Source of the DNA: Arachis hypogaea
Taxonomy: Eukaryota; Streptophyta; Magnoliopsida; Fabales; Fabaceae
NCBI RefSeq assembly: GCF_003086295.3
Contig: NC_092048.1
Span: 111,554,276 to 111,618,275, forward strand
Direction of reading: 5' to 3'
Length of the DNA: 64,000 bases
Each line of letters opens with the position of its first letter. Positions within the stretch are counted from its first letter, which is position 1. The notes beneath the pieces are model-generated. The model saw nothing but the letters and a program-made list of their open reading frames with translations. It made no database searches and had not been told where the DNA came from. Both the position numbers and the translations under genes were made by a program. Shown piece by piece: positions 37,061 through 49,100 of this stretch.

Positions 37061-38027
37061 TGTTTTGTTTTTAAGGGATATGTAATTTCAAGAATTAGAG
37101 CATATACCGGCGGGGCACCTCTGAAGAAAAAGGAGAATGAGTTGGAAATTAAAGCAACATACGTTAAAATCTCAGGCCAAAAATCAAGGTATAAAATTGT
37201 GACTCTGAACATTAAACTTTCCTAAATGAGATTTGTAATTTATTTTCTTCGTTTTCAGCTATGACTGTGCTATTTACGTTATGAAGTGGCTTGAGTTAAT
37301 TGAGCCCGAAAACATTAAAAGGGCGAAGTATGAATGAGATAATTGGCCACAGGTAACTGTCTTTAAAACTATATAGCTCTGTATTACTTTACTGGAATTA
37401 ATATTGTTATTTAAACAGAATATACTTTTTAATTATAGGAGGAGGCGGACCACTATAGAGTAGAATATGCTTCGCGGATACCATTCAGTGAAATGAATAA
37501 AGATAGAGATCAAGCAATTAGAGCGAGTAATACAATAAGACTGTCCAAGCCATCGTCAGTCTTATTGAGTCCATTTTGTCAGATAAATTCTACTGATGTA
37601 GAAACTGAGTAATATGACTGCTAGCTAGTTTGTAAATTGAACAAATGCTGTAAAAATTTGCCATTTATAAACAACTTCTGTTCAATGAAATTTTTTTCCA
37701 TAGTTAAACTGTCTGTGCTGTTAAACTGTCTGTGCTGTATTCAAAAGCTATGTATTACATGTGGTAAAATATGAAGGAAAACATCAAGGCATATGTAAAC
37801 AGAAATTATAAACTTTTACACCCAACGGAAGTTTAATATACACCCAAGATTGCTTAAATATACACCCAAACTGTCTGTGCTGTTAAACTGTCTGTGCTGT
37901 ATTCAAAATGTATGAATTATAGGTACTATAATATGAAGAAAAACATCAAATCAAATATACACCCATAACCTGCGATTTTTTACACCCAACCAAAGTTGAA
38001 TATACACCCTGAAATCTATCCCCTCCA

Positions 38028-38102
38028 TGAACCCTAAACACTTAAAACCTAAACCCTTACCCCCTAACCTGTAAACCCTAAAACCCTGAACCCTAATATT
38101 AT
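38028..38102 (-). repeat. Telomere-like CCCTAAA cluster in MULE copy A
   Basis: ACCCTAAACACTTAAAACCT, AAACCCTTACCCCCTAACC, TAAACCCTAAAACCCTGAAC and CCTAATATT, next to 3' noncoding GGGTGTA motifs. Conserved in copy B at 45640-45720. Confidence 0.7.
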
Positions 38103-38192
38103 ATATATGTATCTATATGTAAAATGTGAATCACAAGAAAATTCAGAAAAATACATCCAAAAGAACAGTGCTTTTACACCCAAATTCTGTAA

Positions 38193-41100
38193 CTATACAG
38201 CCAAAGAGTTATCCCCTGCTCCTAGTACCCTAAACTGATAATTCATAACATGTCCTTGATATTGGCTGGAATTTAAATGCACCACTGATGCGGCATCAAA
38301 CAAGTTTATCTGAATATAAAAAACTCACATATTAGCTAAACTATTAACGAGAAAAATAAACTCAATCACCACAAATTTAAAGAACATTACTTTTACCTCG
38401 CTTAAAACTTTCGTTTTCTTCTTCTTTGTGGCATTTGCGATCTGTTTGTCCAACTTTGAACCTAGCCTATTTTTTGGACGTTCTCTTGTTCAAATCCTTG
38501 GCGGGCTTTGAAGCTCGTTAATGGATTCCAAGTTGGCGTCTTCGTGGGATAAAGAAGATGTCCCCTTCCTTTTGGCTTTTAATGATTCCATCTCAGCCAT
38601 GACGTTATCATACGCACGGTGCAGAATTGCAGTCAGCTCCTCCGATTCGGATGCAAATTCGCAAATATTTTGCGAACGAAAAACCAATTGGTCAAACCTC
38701 TTGCTTCTTGGATCCAACAGTGGCTCGTCGTGGCTGCTCTTGATGTGTGTGTGTTGCCTCTTTACCTTCTTGCTCCATCGTTCCAGTATATATCTCGGTG
38801 ACACTTGGCTTACTCGTTCAAAGCTTAACACGCTTAGTGCGTGACAACACAGTATACCTCTCGACTCGAATAATAAGCATTGGAATTTTACCTCGGCTGC
38901 AACTGAGTCGTAAGTAACCACAAACTTGTTGAATATTGAGCTGGAAACTTGTTCTCCGACTTCGTATACTGAATAGCCTAGAGCGGAATTCGTTAATCTG
39001 GTGATGCAATTCGCCTTTCCTCTGAATTGCGCTTGGACTTCCCTAAACTTTTGATGAGTGTACACATCTTGAAACTGAGCTTCAATAGAGGATTTGGTTG
39101 CACACGGTATGACCGTATGAAAATCTGCAGCATCTGATTCTCTCTCTGCTTGCTCCCTGCTTCCGAGGCAATTATCGTATTATTTGACGAACTGAATAAG
39201 CGAGCTGTTCCGGGTGATAAACTTGTTAAAAAATGAATGCATGCTCTCGCTCCTTTGTGTGCTTCTCATCCCTGCCCAGAAGTGGTGATCCAGATAGATA
39301 GGAACCCATATATGACGGTCTTCATACAGATCTGCATAATACACCCAAACACGGACTATAAATACACCCGAAAAAAATGTAAGTTACACCTCTACTGTAG
39401 ATTTTTAACAAACATTACCTGAAAGTCACTTGTTGTCCACAAGACCAAAATTCAGCAGGAAATCATTCCAATTCCTATCGAATGAGTCTTTGCTATGAGA
39501 GTTCCAAACAACTTGGCTCATTTCTTGTTCGATATCTGCATGTCCCTTGTACCCGTTTAATTTGCTTGGTATCTTCTTCATGATGTGCCAAATACACCAA
39601 CGGTGAATTGTTGTTGGCATACAGGCCTCTAAAGCCCTTTTCATTGATGCGCATTGATCGGTGAGAAACCCTTTCGGAGCATTTCCTCCCATGTAATGAA
39701 GCCAATATTCAAATAACCATTTGAATGATTCAATTTCTTCGTTTTTCATCAAAGAGCATCCGAGAAGTGTTGATTGACCGTGGTGATTCACCCCGACAAA
39801 AGAACCACAAACCAAATTATACCTGAACAGATTACCATAGTGTAGAATGCAAAATCATTAGGTACACCCAACAAATGCTTCGTATACACCCAAAAAAATA
39901 GCCAATATACACCTCTGTTGCGGATTCATAAAAATACATTAATTTAGCATCATAAACAGGGGCAGTTTGTTACCTGTTTGTATTGTAGGTGGTGTCAAAT
40001 GAAATAACATCTCTGAAATACTCAAAGGCAGCTCTGCTTCTTGCATCGGCCCAAAAAGCCAGCTTAATCGATTGATCCTCCTCGAGTTCGAGCTCAAAAT
40101 AGAAATTCTGATTCTTCTCTTTCATTCTTAACAAATATTTCCCGAATTCCTTTGCATCTTCTTGTTTGGAAACATTCCGCACTTCCCTGATAATGTAATT
40201 CCTCACATCCTTTTCGATAAAATTTAACTCGCGGTGACCCCTGGCAGCCGCAACAAATGATTGGTAGGTTTTGCTTGGTCTGATACCGGCCTCTTCGTTA
40301 TTCTCTATTGTACGACGAATGGACATGCTTAGTTCCCTGTGCTGTTTGAGCATCTCTGCTTTACTTGGACAGCAGGGGTGTGAATGATCCAGCACAACCT
40401 TTGAAATGATCCAAGCACCGACATCCTTCAATGTGTGTATATAAATTCTTGCAGAACAGTTTAAACTGGCTGTTGGATTGGTCTTCTCGGTCGGAGATAT
40501 TTTAGATTTCCATTTTTCCTCTCTGCTACATGTAATCAATTGATTCTTAATCTTGTTTCCCTTCCTATTTGTTCTCCAAACTTTTGTAGAAAAACCTGCA
40601 GCCTTGGCATAGTTCCTGTAAAATTTTCCAGCATCTTCAAGGGTGGTAAAGGTCATTCCAACCTTCGGAACAAACTGGTCATCAACAACAGAGAGAGGCT
40701 GCAGAATACACCATGTCAAAAACTAAAAATATACCCAATCATTGCTGATATAATACACCCGAACCGCAACAACTCAACTAAAATAACAAAAAAAAAACCA
40801 TAAACTATAAATACACAAGCTGCAGAATACACCATGTCAAAAACTAAAAACACACCCAATCATGTCTGATATAATACACCTGAACGACAACAAAGCTAAC
40901 AACAGAAAAACCCATAAACTGTAAATACACCCACACTTCTCGCAAAAATACACCCAAAAAAGTTCTGATCTACACCCGAGCGTCTGCTATAAATTCCAGA
41001 TAATTAATCAAAACTAATACATTACATTCAATCGACAGATTCATGTTAACGTGTTAGTTCAATGTTCAGGAATTTTTCAGGTACACAATGTTATTCAAAT

Positions 41101-41212
41101 GACTGCAACAAAATTCAGAGTATGTAAATAAAACCTCAGGGACTTCGTTAGATTCAAATTCATAATCCACTTCACCCTGATTCAGCTGACAATCTGAGCT
41201 TGAATCATCCAT
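38193..41212 (-). pseudogene. FAR1-type MULE transposase, copy A (disabled)
   Basis: Five exons: 41212-41135 (MDDSSSDCQLNQGEVDYEFE), 40698-39974, 39822-39419, 39331-38397 and 38309-38193. Exon 2 carries the FAR1 zinc-binding domain (GMTFTTLEDAGKFYRNYAKA; Cys in ITCSRE and NCSAR, His in LDHSHP). The DDE core follows with Asp in SFDTTYN and LTDQC. SWIM finger in exon 4 reads VKFQCLLFES...GILCCHAL, so the first Cys is Phe. The tail RPKNR is AT-hook-like. The protein would bind terminal repeats and cut and paste the element. Disabled by TGA at 39426-39428 (Trp in B), TAA at 39180-39182 (Gln in B) and TGA at 38490-38492 (Arg in B). Exon lengths otherwise match copy B, except exon 2, which is 5 bp longer and in frame. 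Confidence 0.9.
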
Positions 41213-41518
41213 AATCTTCAAAACGAGTTCAAACTTTGATTTCAGAAAACAATAAATCAAAGGAGAACGAAGCTGGAGTTACAGAGAGAAGAACTAACGT
41301 AAATGACGAAGAACATACCAGTGAGAAAGGAGAGGAAAAGAACGATGGAGAAGAAGGAGAGAAGACGCGCGAGAAGAAGAACGAGCAAATCCGCAAATAA
41401 CAAAAATGAAGATGGAAATAAATCTTTTAAATTTGGTAGTTAGATAAAAGCGGGAGCCCTAATATAGTGCGTGTATACGACGTATGTGTAGCAGCGCGTT
41501 TTGGATTTTATTTGTTAA

Positions 41519-41569
41519 TGAACTTGTAAAGCATACAAGCCATTAGGGCTTGTATGTAGAGCTTTTCTG
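41519..41569 (-). repeat. MULE copy A right terminal inverted repeat with internal palindrome
   Basis: Read inward on the minus strand: CAGAAAAGCTCTACATACAA then GCCCTAATGGCTTGTATGC and TTTACAAGTT. Contains CATACAAGCC-ATTAG-GGCTTGTATG, a 10-base stem with a short loop, in the transposase promoter end. Confidence 0.75.
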
Positions 41570-41578
41570 TAAATTTAT
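41570..41578. repeat. MULE copy A target-site duplication, right (TAAATTTAT)
   Basis: Follows the element end GCTTTTCTG; 8 of 9 bases match the left copy. Confidence 0.8.
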
Positions 41579-41662
41579 ATGCATTCTAAAAAATTAATAT
41601 TCCAGTAAAATGGTCACGAGACTCACAATTAGTGCATACTCGAATTAAAATAAGGGTTGCAA

Positions 41663-41663
<1 letters not shown>

Positions 41664-41739
<76 letters not shown>
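41664..41739. repeat. (TTA)n microsatellite, ~25 units
   Basis: Pure ATT triplets in the spacer between the two MULEs, at the position where the Helitron-like repeat should begin. Confidence 0.97.
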
Positions 41740-41742
<3 letters not shown>

Positions 41743-42168
41743 AAAATTAGATTTTTGCATTTAATGATGGAGCTGACGTGGCATGCTTCTGAGAGTGTTT
41801 TTCGATTTATTTTTTTTAACTCATTAAATGCAAGTTATTACGATAAACTAACTATATCAACTAATTAATTTGATTAGATATTTAAATATCATATATTTAT
41901 TATAATTTATATCAATTTAATTTGGTAATATTTTCTAATTCATTTATTTTAATATTCTGTTAGTATTTTTTAATTTACTTCTTTTAATTTATTAAACCAA
42001 ATTTATTGTGTGTACTAATTAATTAATTTGATTAATTTATTAGTCATTAAATAATAAATTTATGAATAAAATAAACAACTTGAGATATTTTCAACTAATA
42101 ATTAAATCAAATCAAATCAAATAATATATATTAAGCTAAATTCAAATCATGTGAATTAAAGACTAAAT
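41740..42168 (+). mobile_element. Helitron-like repeat copy R2, left part (interrupted)
   Basis: TATAAAAATTAGATTTTTGC through TTAATGATGGAGCTGACGTG and AGCTAAATTCAAATCATGTG matches R3 (53140-53570) closely. It stops at the target site of MULE copy B and resumes at 52236. Confidence 0.75.
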
Positions 42169-42177
42169 TAAAATAAG
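42169..42177. repeat. MULE copy B target-site duplication, left (TAAAATAAG)
   Basis: Perfect 9-bp match to 52227-52235. Confidence 0.95.
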
Positions 42178-42534
42178 CAGAAAAGCTCTACATACAAGCC
42201 CTAATGGCTTGTATGCTTTACAAGTTCATTAACAAATAAAATCCAAAACGTGTTGCTACACATACGTCGTATACACGCGCTATATTAAGGCTCCCGCTTT
42301 TATCTAACTACCAAATTTAAAAGATTTCTTTCCTTCTTCGTTTTCGTTATTTGCGAATTTGCTCGTTCTTCTTCTCGCACGTCTTCTCTCCTTCTTCTCC
42401 ATCGTTCTTTTCCTCTCCTTTCTCACTGGTATGTTCTTCGTCATTTACGTTAGTTCTTCTCTCTGCAACTCCAGCTTCGTTCTCCTTTGATTTGTTGTTT
42501 TTTAAAATCAAAGTTTGAACTTGTTTTGAAGATT

Positions 42535-45500
42535 ATGGATGATTCAAGCTCAGATTGTCAGCTGAATCAGGGCGAAGTGAATTATGAATTTGAATCTAAC
42601 GAAGTCCCTGAGGTTTGATTTACATACTCTGAATTTTGTTGCAGTCATTTGAATAACATTGTGTAGCTGAAAAATTCCTGAACATTGAACTAACACGTTA
42701 ACATGAATCTGTCGATTGAATGTAATGTATTAGTTTTGATTAATTATCTGGAATTTATAGCAGACGCTCGGGTGTAGATCAGAACTTTTTTGGGTGTATT
42801 TTTGCGAGAAGTGTGGGTGTATTTACAGTTTATGGGTTTTTCTGTTGTTAGCTTTGTTGTCGTTCGGGTGTATTATATCAGACATGATTGTGTGTGTTTT
42901 TAGTTTTTGACATGGTGTATTTTGCAGCTTGTGTATTTACAGTTTATGGTTTTTTTTTGTTATTTTAGTTGAGTTGTTGCGGTTCGGGTGTATTATATCA
43001 GCAATGATTGGGTGTATTTTTAGTTTTTGACATGGTGTATTCTGCAGCCTCTCTCTGTTGTTGATGACCAGTTTGTTCCGAAGGTTGGAATGACCTTTAC
43101 CACCCTTGAAGATGCTAGAAAATTTTACAGGAACTATGCCAAGGCTGCAGGTTTTTCTACAAGAGTTCGGAGCATAAATAGAAAGGGAAACGAGATTAAG
43201 AATCAATTGATTACATGTAGCAGAGAGGAAAAATGGAAATCTAAAATATCTCCGACCGAGAAGACCAATCCAACAGCCGGTTTAAACTGTCCTGCAAGAA
43301 TTTATATACACACATTGAAGGATGTCAGTGCTTGGATCATTTCAAAGGTTGTGCTGGATCATTCACACCCCTGCTGTCCAAGTAAAGCAGAGATGCTCAA
43401 ACAGCACAGGGAACTAAGCATGTCCATTCGTCGTACAATAGAGAATAACGAGGAGGCCGGTATCAGACCAAGCAAAACCTACCAATCATTTGTTGCGGCT
43501 GCCGGGGGTCACCGCGAGTTAAATTTTATCAAAAAGGATGTGAGGAATTACATTATCAGGGAAGTGCGGAATGTTTCCGAACAAGAAGATGCAAAGGAAT
43601 TCGGGACATATTTGTTAAGAATGAAAGAGAAGAATCAGAATTTCTATTTTGAGCTCGAACTCGAGGAGGATCAATCGATTGGCTTTTTGAGCCGATGCAA
43701 GAAGCAGAGCTGCTTTTGAGTATTTCGGAGACGTTATTTCATTTGACACCACCTACAATACAAACAGGTAACAAACTGCCCCTGTTTATGATGCTAAATT
43801 AATGTATTTTTATGAATCCGCAGCAGAGGTGTATATTGGCTATTTTTTTTGGGTGTATACGAAGCATTTGTTGGGTCTACCTAATGATTTTGCATTCTAC
43901 ACTATGGTAATCTGTTTCAGGTATAATTTGGTTTGTGGTTCTTTTGTCGGGGTGAATCACCACGGTCAGTCAACACTTCTCGGATGCTCTTTGATGAAAA
44001 ACGAAGAAATTGAATCATTCAAACGGTTATTTGAATGTTGGCTTCGTTGCATGGGAGGAAACGCTCCGAAAGGGTTTCTCACTGATCAATGCGCATTAAT
44101 GAAAAGGGCTTTAGAGGCCTGTATGCCAACAACAATTCACCGTTGGTGTATTTGGCACATCATGAAGAAGATACCAAGCAAATTAAACGGGTACAAGGGA
44201 CATGCAGATATCGAACAAGAAATGAGCCAAGTTGTTTGGAACTCTCATAGCAAAGACTCATTCGATAGGAATTGGAATGATTTCCTACTGAATTTTGGTC
44301 TTGTGGACAACAAGTGGCTTTTAGGTAATGTTTGTTAAAAATCTGCAGCAGAGGTGTAACTTACATTTTTTCGGGTGTATTTATAGTCTGTGTTTGGGTG
44401 TATTATACAGATCTATATGAAGATCGTCATATATGGGTTCCTATCTATCTGGATCACCACTTCTGGGCAGGGATGAGAAGCACACAAAGGAGCGAGAGCA
44501 TGCATTCATTTTTTAACAAGTTTATCACCCGGAACAGCTCGCTTATTCAGTTCGTCAAACAATACGATAATTGCCTCGGAAGCAGGGAGCAAGCAGAGAG
44601 AGAATCAGATGCTGCAGATTTTCATACGGTCATACCGTGTGCAACCAAATCCTCCATTGAAGCTCAGTTTCAAGATGTGTACACTCATCAAAAGTTTAGG
44701 AAAGTCCAAGCGCAATTCAGAGGAAAGGCGAATTGCATCACCAGATTAACGAATTCCGCTCTAGGCTATTCAGTATACGAAGTCGGAGAACAAGTTTCCA
44801 GCTCAATATTCAACAAGTTTGTGGTTACTTACGACTCAGTTGTAGCCGAGGTAAAATGCCAATGCTTATTATTCGAGTCGAGAGGTATACTGTCTCGTCA
44901 CGCACTAAGCGTGTTAAGCTTTGAACGAGTAAGCCAAGTGTCACCGAGATATATACTGGAACGATGGAGCAAGAAGGTAAAGAGGCGACACACACACATC
45001 AAGAGCAGCCACGACGAGCCACTGTTGGAACCAAGAAGCAAGAGGTTTGACCAATTGGTTTTTCGTTCGCAAAATATTTGCGAATTTGTATCCGAATTGG
45101 AGGAGCTGACTGCAATTCTGCACCGTGCGTACGATAACGTCATGGCTGAGATGGAATCATTAAAAGCCAAAAGGAAGGGGACATTTTCTTTATCCCACGA
45201 AGATGCCAACTTGGAATCCGTTAACGAGCTTCAAAGCCCGCCAAGGATTCGAACAAGAGGACGTCCAAAAAATAGGCTAGGTTCAAAGTTGGACAAACAG
45301 ATCGCAAATGCCACAAAGAAGAAGAAAACGAAAGTTTTAAGCGAGGTAAAAGTAATGTTCTTTAAATTTGTGGTGATTGAGTTTATTTTTCTCGTTAATA
45401 GTTTAGCTAATATGTGAGTTTCTTATATTCAGATAAACTTGTTTGATGCCGCATCAGTGGTGCATTCAAATTCCAGCCAATATCAAGGACATGTTATGAA

Positions 45501-45549
45501 TTATCAGTTCAGGGTACCAGGAGCAGGGGATAACTCTTTGGCTGTATAG
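42535..45549 (+). pseudogene. FAR1-type MULE transposase, copy B (frameshifted)
   Basis: Five exons, phases consistent with GT-AG splicing: 42535-42612, 43048-43767, 43921-44324, 44411-45345 and 45433-45549. Order: FAR1 domain (GMTFTTLEDARKFYRNYAKA), MULE DDE core (SFDTTYN, LTDQC, then IHRWCIWHIMKKIP), a conserved RSTQRSESMHSFFNKF block, the SWIM finger and an RTRGRPKNRLG AT-hook-like motif. The defects are a 5-bp deletion between 43680 and 43681 (AAGCT of copy A missing after GATT), which shifts the frame before the DDE core, and loss of the third SWIM Cys (GILSRHAL against GILCCHAL in copy A). No premature stop occurs downstream in the proper frame as far as I can read. Stop is TAG at 45549. 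Confidence 0.9.
42765..43040 (+). repeat. Sense-strand GGGTGTAT motifs in transposase intron 1, copy B
   Basis: GGGTGTAGATC, GGGTGTATTTTTGCG, GGGTGTATTTACAG and GGGTGTATTATATC (twice) occur on the transposase-sense strand of intron 1. Matching minus-strand runs lie in copy A at 40730-40980. Confidence 0.85.
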
Positions 45550-45639
45550 TTACAGAATTTGGGTGTAAAAGTACTGTTCTTTTGGGTGTATTTTTCTAAA
45601 TTTTCTTGTGATTCACATTTTACATATAGATACATATAT

Positions 45640-45720
45640 ATAATATTAGGGTTCAGGGTTTTAGGGTTTACAGGTTAGGGGTAAGGGTTTAGGTTTTAAG
45701 TGTTTAAGGTTCAGGGGGGA
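45640..45720 (+). repeat. Telomere-like TTTAGGG cluster in MULE copy B
   Basis: TATTAGGGTTCAGGGTTTTA, GGGTTTACAGGTTAGGGGTA and GGGTTTAGGTTTTAAG, mirror of 38028-38102. Confidence 0.7.
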
Positions 45721-46126
45721 TAGATTTCAGGGTGTATATTCAACTTTGGTTGGGTGTAAAAAATCGCAGGTTATGGGTGTATATTTGATTTGATATTTTT
45801 CTTCATATTATAGTACCTGTAATTCATACATTTTGAATACAGCACAGACAGTTTAACAGCACAGACAGTTTGGGTGTATATTTAAGTAATCTTGCGTGTA
45901 TATTAAACTTCCGTTGGGTGTAAAAGTTTATAATTTGTGTTTAGATCTGCCTTGATGTTTTCCTTCATATTTTACCACCTGTAATACAGAGCTTTTGAAT
46001 ACAGCATAGACAGTTTAACAGCACAGACAGTTTAACTATGGAAAAAAATTTTATTGAACAGAAGTTGTTTATAAATGGCAAATTTTTACAGCATTTGTTC
46101 AATTTACAAACTAGCTAGCAGTCATA

Positions 46127-49100
46127 TTACTCAGTTTCTACATCAGTAGAATTTATCTGACAAAATGGACTCAATAAGACTGACGATGGCTTGGACAGTC
46201 TTATTGCATTACTCGCTCTAATTGCTTGATCTCTATCTTTATTCATTTCACTGAATAGTATCCGTGAAATATATTCTACTCTATAGTGGTCCGCCTCCTC
46301 CTACAATTAAAAAGTATATTCTGTTTAAACAACAATATTAATTCCAGTAAAGTAATACAGAGTTACATAGTTTTAAAGACAGTTACCTGTGGCCAATTAT
46401 CCCATTCATACTTCGCCCTTTTAATATTTTCGGGCTCAATTAACTCAAGCCACTTCATAACGTAAATAGCACAGTCATAGCTGAAAACGAAGAAAATAAA
46501 TTACAAATCTCATTTAGGAAAGTTTAATGTTCAGAGTCACAATTTTATACCTTGATTTTTGGCCTGAGATTTTAACGTATGTTGCTTTAATTTCCAATTC
46601 ATTCTCCTTTTTCTTCAGAGGTGCCCCGCCGGTATATGCTCTAATTCTTGAAATTACATATCCCTTAAAAAACAAAACAAATCAGTAATACACCCGAATG
46701 AAATACACCCAAAAGAGAAAATACTTACACCCAAATCAAAACATACATACACCTTATATTGAATTGAAATACAACTATCTATTAAAATAAAGAACACAGA
46801 GCCAACTTACAGTGAATTTATTAAGCTGCTTTCTCCCATCGCTTGGAGCTTTCTTGTGTAGCGGGTCAAGTATATAAAATCTCTCCTTTGTTGTATCAAT
46901 CACCCATAACCACCAATGGCCAGAGTAGCAAACAGGCGCAAAAATCTGAAGGATTGCCACATTTCAACAATGTGTTATTATATTTGGCATATAAGTAAAG
47001 AACGGTACTAACAAATTTTACAAATGAAAACTCACATATCGATGCGAAGCTAATTTTTTTCCATCTATAAAGGGAATAAACATTGGGTAGTCTTCCACCT
47101 TGAATTCCTTATTGGTTTTAGGTGATATGAATTCCCCGTTTGGGTGCTTCGAAACGGCCATGCTCTGCAACAATTGTGAAACAACAAATGAAATACTAAA
47201 AATACACCCAAGTGAATACTTTAAATAAACCCAAACGACTACACAACTTACACCCAATTGAACGTAAAAAATACACCCAAATGAATACAAAAACAGACCC
47301 GTTGATCAGAGAATATACACCCTAAGGAATACATAAAATACAACCAAAATTCGTAGAAGTAACACTTACCACAATATCAGGGGGGAGACAGTATACTTGT
47401 TCTTGAAACCTTTTATCATTTTTCTGGTTGAGGATGAGGCACATGGCAGATACAATCTAGAAATATATGCCGAAATCAATTTACATTAATAAACAATGCA
47501 TTTAACTTTGGGGTTAAAACATTAATGTTATTCTAATATTACCTCAGATTCTATATAAGTTCCTGCCTGGAGCGATGCAAGGTGCATTCTATTCAAAATG
47601 TATTTGTCTTGGGCAATCAGAGTGCACAGGTTGTCAAACTCATTAGTACTGTCATCTGCGTATGTCTTCACTCGCGTCGCCCAGATGTAGCACTTCTCTT
47701 TCATATCATCCGTATTCTGATTTATTCTCGCAGGAGTTTCAAACTTCCCAGAACTTTCTCCGCCAGTCTCCTTTTGAATTTGTGGACTTTTACTTTCTTC
47801 TTTCGCCGCACTGCTTGCTATTTTTTGTACCAAATCCTCTAGTTGTTCCAGCAAATTTGCAATTTCTGGAGTTTTTTCCCTGTCTCCCTCCTGTGTTGAC
47901 GCTCCCTCCTGCGTTGCTGCTTCTTCTTGGCTTGAATCAGTGAAGCCCAGGCTGAATGATAGCATTGGATCTGTTTTAGGAACATACGATGCTATCCGTG
48001 CCATCATCATCAGCGCAGCAGCATCTTCTTCAGCTGGATAACTGCGTGATCATGTATAATGTATTGTAAGAGTAAAAATATATGGATGATAAGCAAAGAT
48101 TGATTTTAGTCTGATGAACTTACCTTTTAGATGGAGTTGGGGGAAGCGTGGGTGTGCTTTCTTTAAGTTTTGGGGGGGGGGTTCAGGAGTGCTGCACGGC
48201 ACAGAAAATTAATCATGACATAAGAAAAATTATTCAGGAACAATATACACCCAAACTGTAACCCAATATACACCCATACATTGATTTTACTCTGATGAAC
48301 TTACCTTTTAGATGGAGCTGGGGGAAGTGTGGCTGTGCTTTCTTCAAGTTGTTGGGGGGGGTTTAGGAGTGCTGCACGGCACATCAAATTAATCATGACG
48401 AAAAAAAACTATTCAGGATCAATATACACGCAAACTGTAAGCAAATATACACCCAAATTCAAAACAAATATACACCCGAACTGTAACCCAATATACACCC
48501 AAAATCGAAACAAATATACACCCAATACTATTTCTTAGCAGAGGGGTTGCATAAAATTCTGTCTCAGGTGTTTCTTCAAATTCCGGCACGGTGGTTGTTT
48601 GGGACACTGGCATGAAAACTTGAATCGGAACTCTAAACAAGAAGAAAAATGAAAGGTTAACAACGTCTTTGAAAATAATAAGGTTATAAGGTTGAAATAT
48701 TCTTGAAAAACTCACATTGCAAGCGCTTCCGACGGTGTGTCTTCCCTCACAACCATTATATTCGAATTAGCCGGCTCACTGGCTGACTCTTGAACAAGAC
48801 TCAACCTAAAGTACACCCAAAGAGAGTCAAAAAATACACCCGAACAATTCAAAAGGAACACAGGCTTTGTTTTTTGAGAACTTACATACTTGCAGTTTTT
48901 GCTTTTTTTTTCCTGCCTTTTTTTCTCGAATAAAATAATAAAGAGCTTTTTTTTCTAAAAAAAATATATACAGAATTAGAAGCAGAAGGTAAAAAGAACG
49001 AAAGTAACGCTTCTTTGAAAGAGAAATTACGTGTCCTCTGCAGGCCTGTTTACACTACTTTGTTCTGTTTGTCTTTGAGAGGAAGGATCATCACTTCCCA

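Larger units (their letters stand above)
31566..37612 (+). pseudogene. MULE-encoded Ulp1/C48 protease-like gene, copy A (disabled)
   Basis: A multi-exon gene. Exon 1 (31566-31749, starting MANSSTSSTSQSHSEKK), exon 2 (32345-32379), exon 3 (32463-32718; CATHLISDKFRNMSEEKK then DLGFGGLMHIPPLRV), exon 4 (32830-33320), exon 5 (about 33395-33608), then a ladder of short phase-2 exons rich in Ser, Glu and Lys, a 35730-36209 exon, and protease exons. The C48 catalytic triad is visible: His in SGHWWLWVID (codon 36822), Asp in YILDPL (36873) and Cys in SYDCAIYVMKW (37266). C48 enzymes cleave SUMO or related conjugates; this protein's role in transposition is unknown. Disabled by TGA at 33090-33092 (Arg CGA in copy B) and TGA at 37335-37337 (Trp TGG in copy B). 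Ends TAA at 37612. Oddities: the frame depends on the exon 5 acceptor, and a C8 tract lies in a duplicated exon. Confidence 0.85.
31413..41569 (+). mobile_element. Mutator-like element (MULE) copy A, 10,157 bp
   Basis: Boundaries come from comparison with copy B: identity begins at CGGGCCTGCTACACATACAAG and ends at TGTAGAGCTTTTCTG, and unrelated DNA lies outside. Both ends carry imperfect terminal inverted repeats sharing ACATACAAGC and TTTACAAGTT. The 9-bp TSD is typical of Mutator. Contents: a protease-like gene on the plus strand (31566-37612) and a FAR1-type transposase gene on the minus strand (41212-38193), converging. This two-gene convergent plan resembles Mutator elements in general, and the Ulp1-like cargo resembles Kaonashi-type MULEs (established knowledge). 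Both genes carry premature stops, so the copy is defective. Confidence 0.92.
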
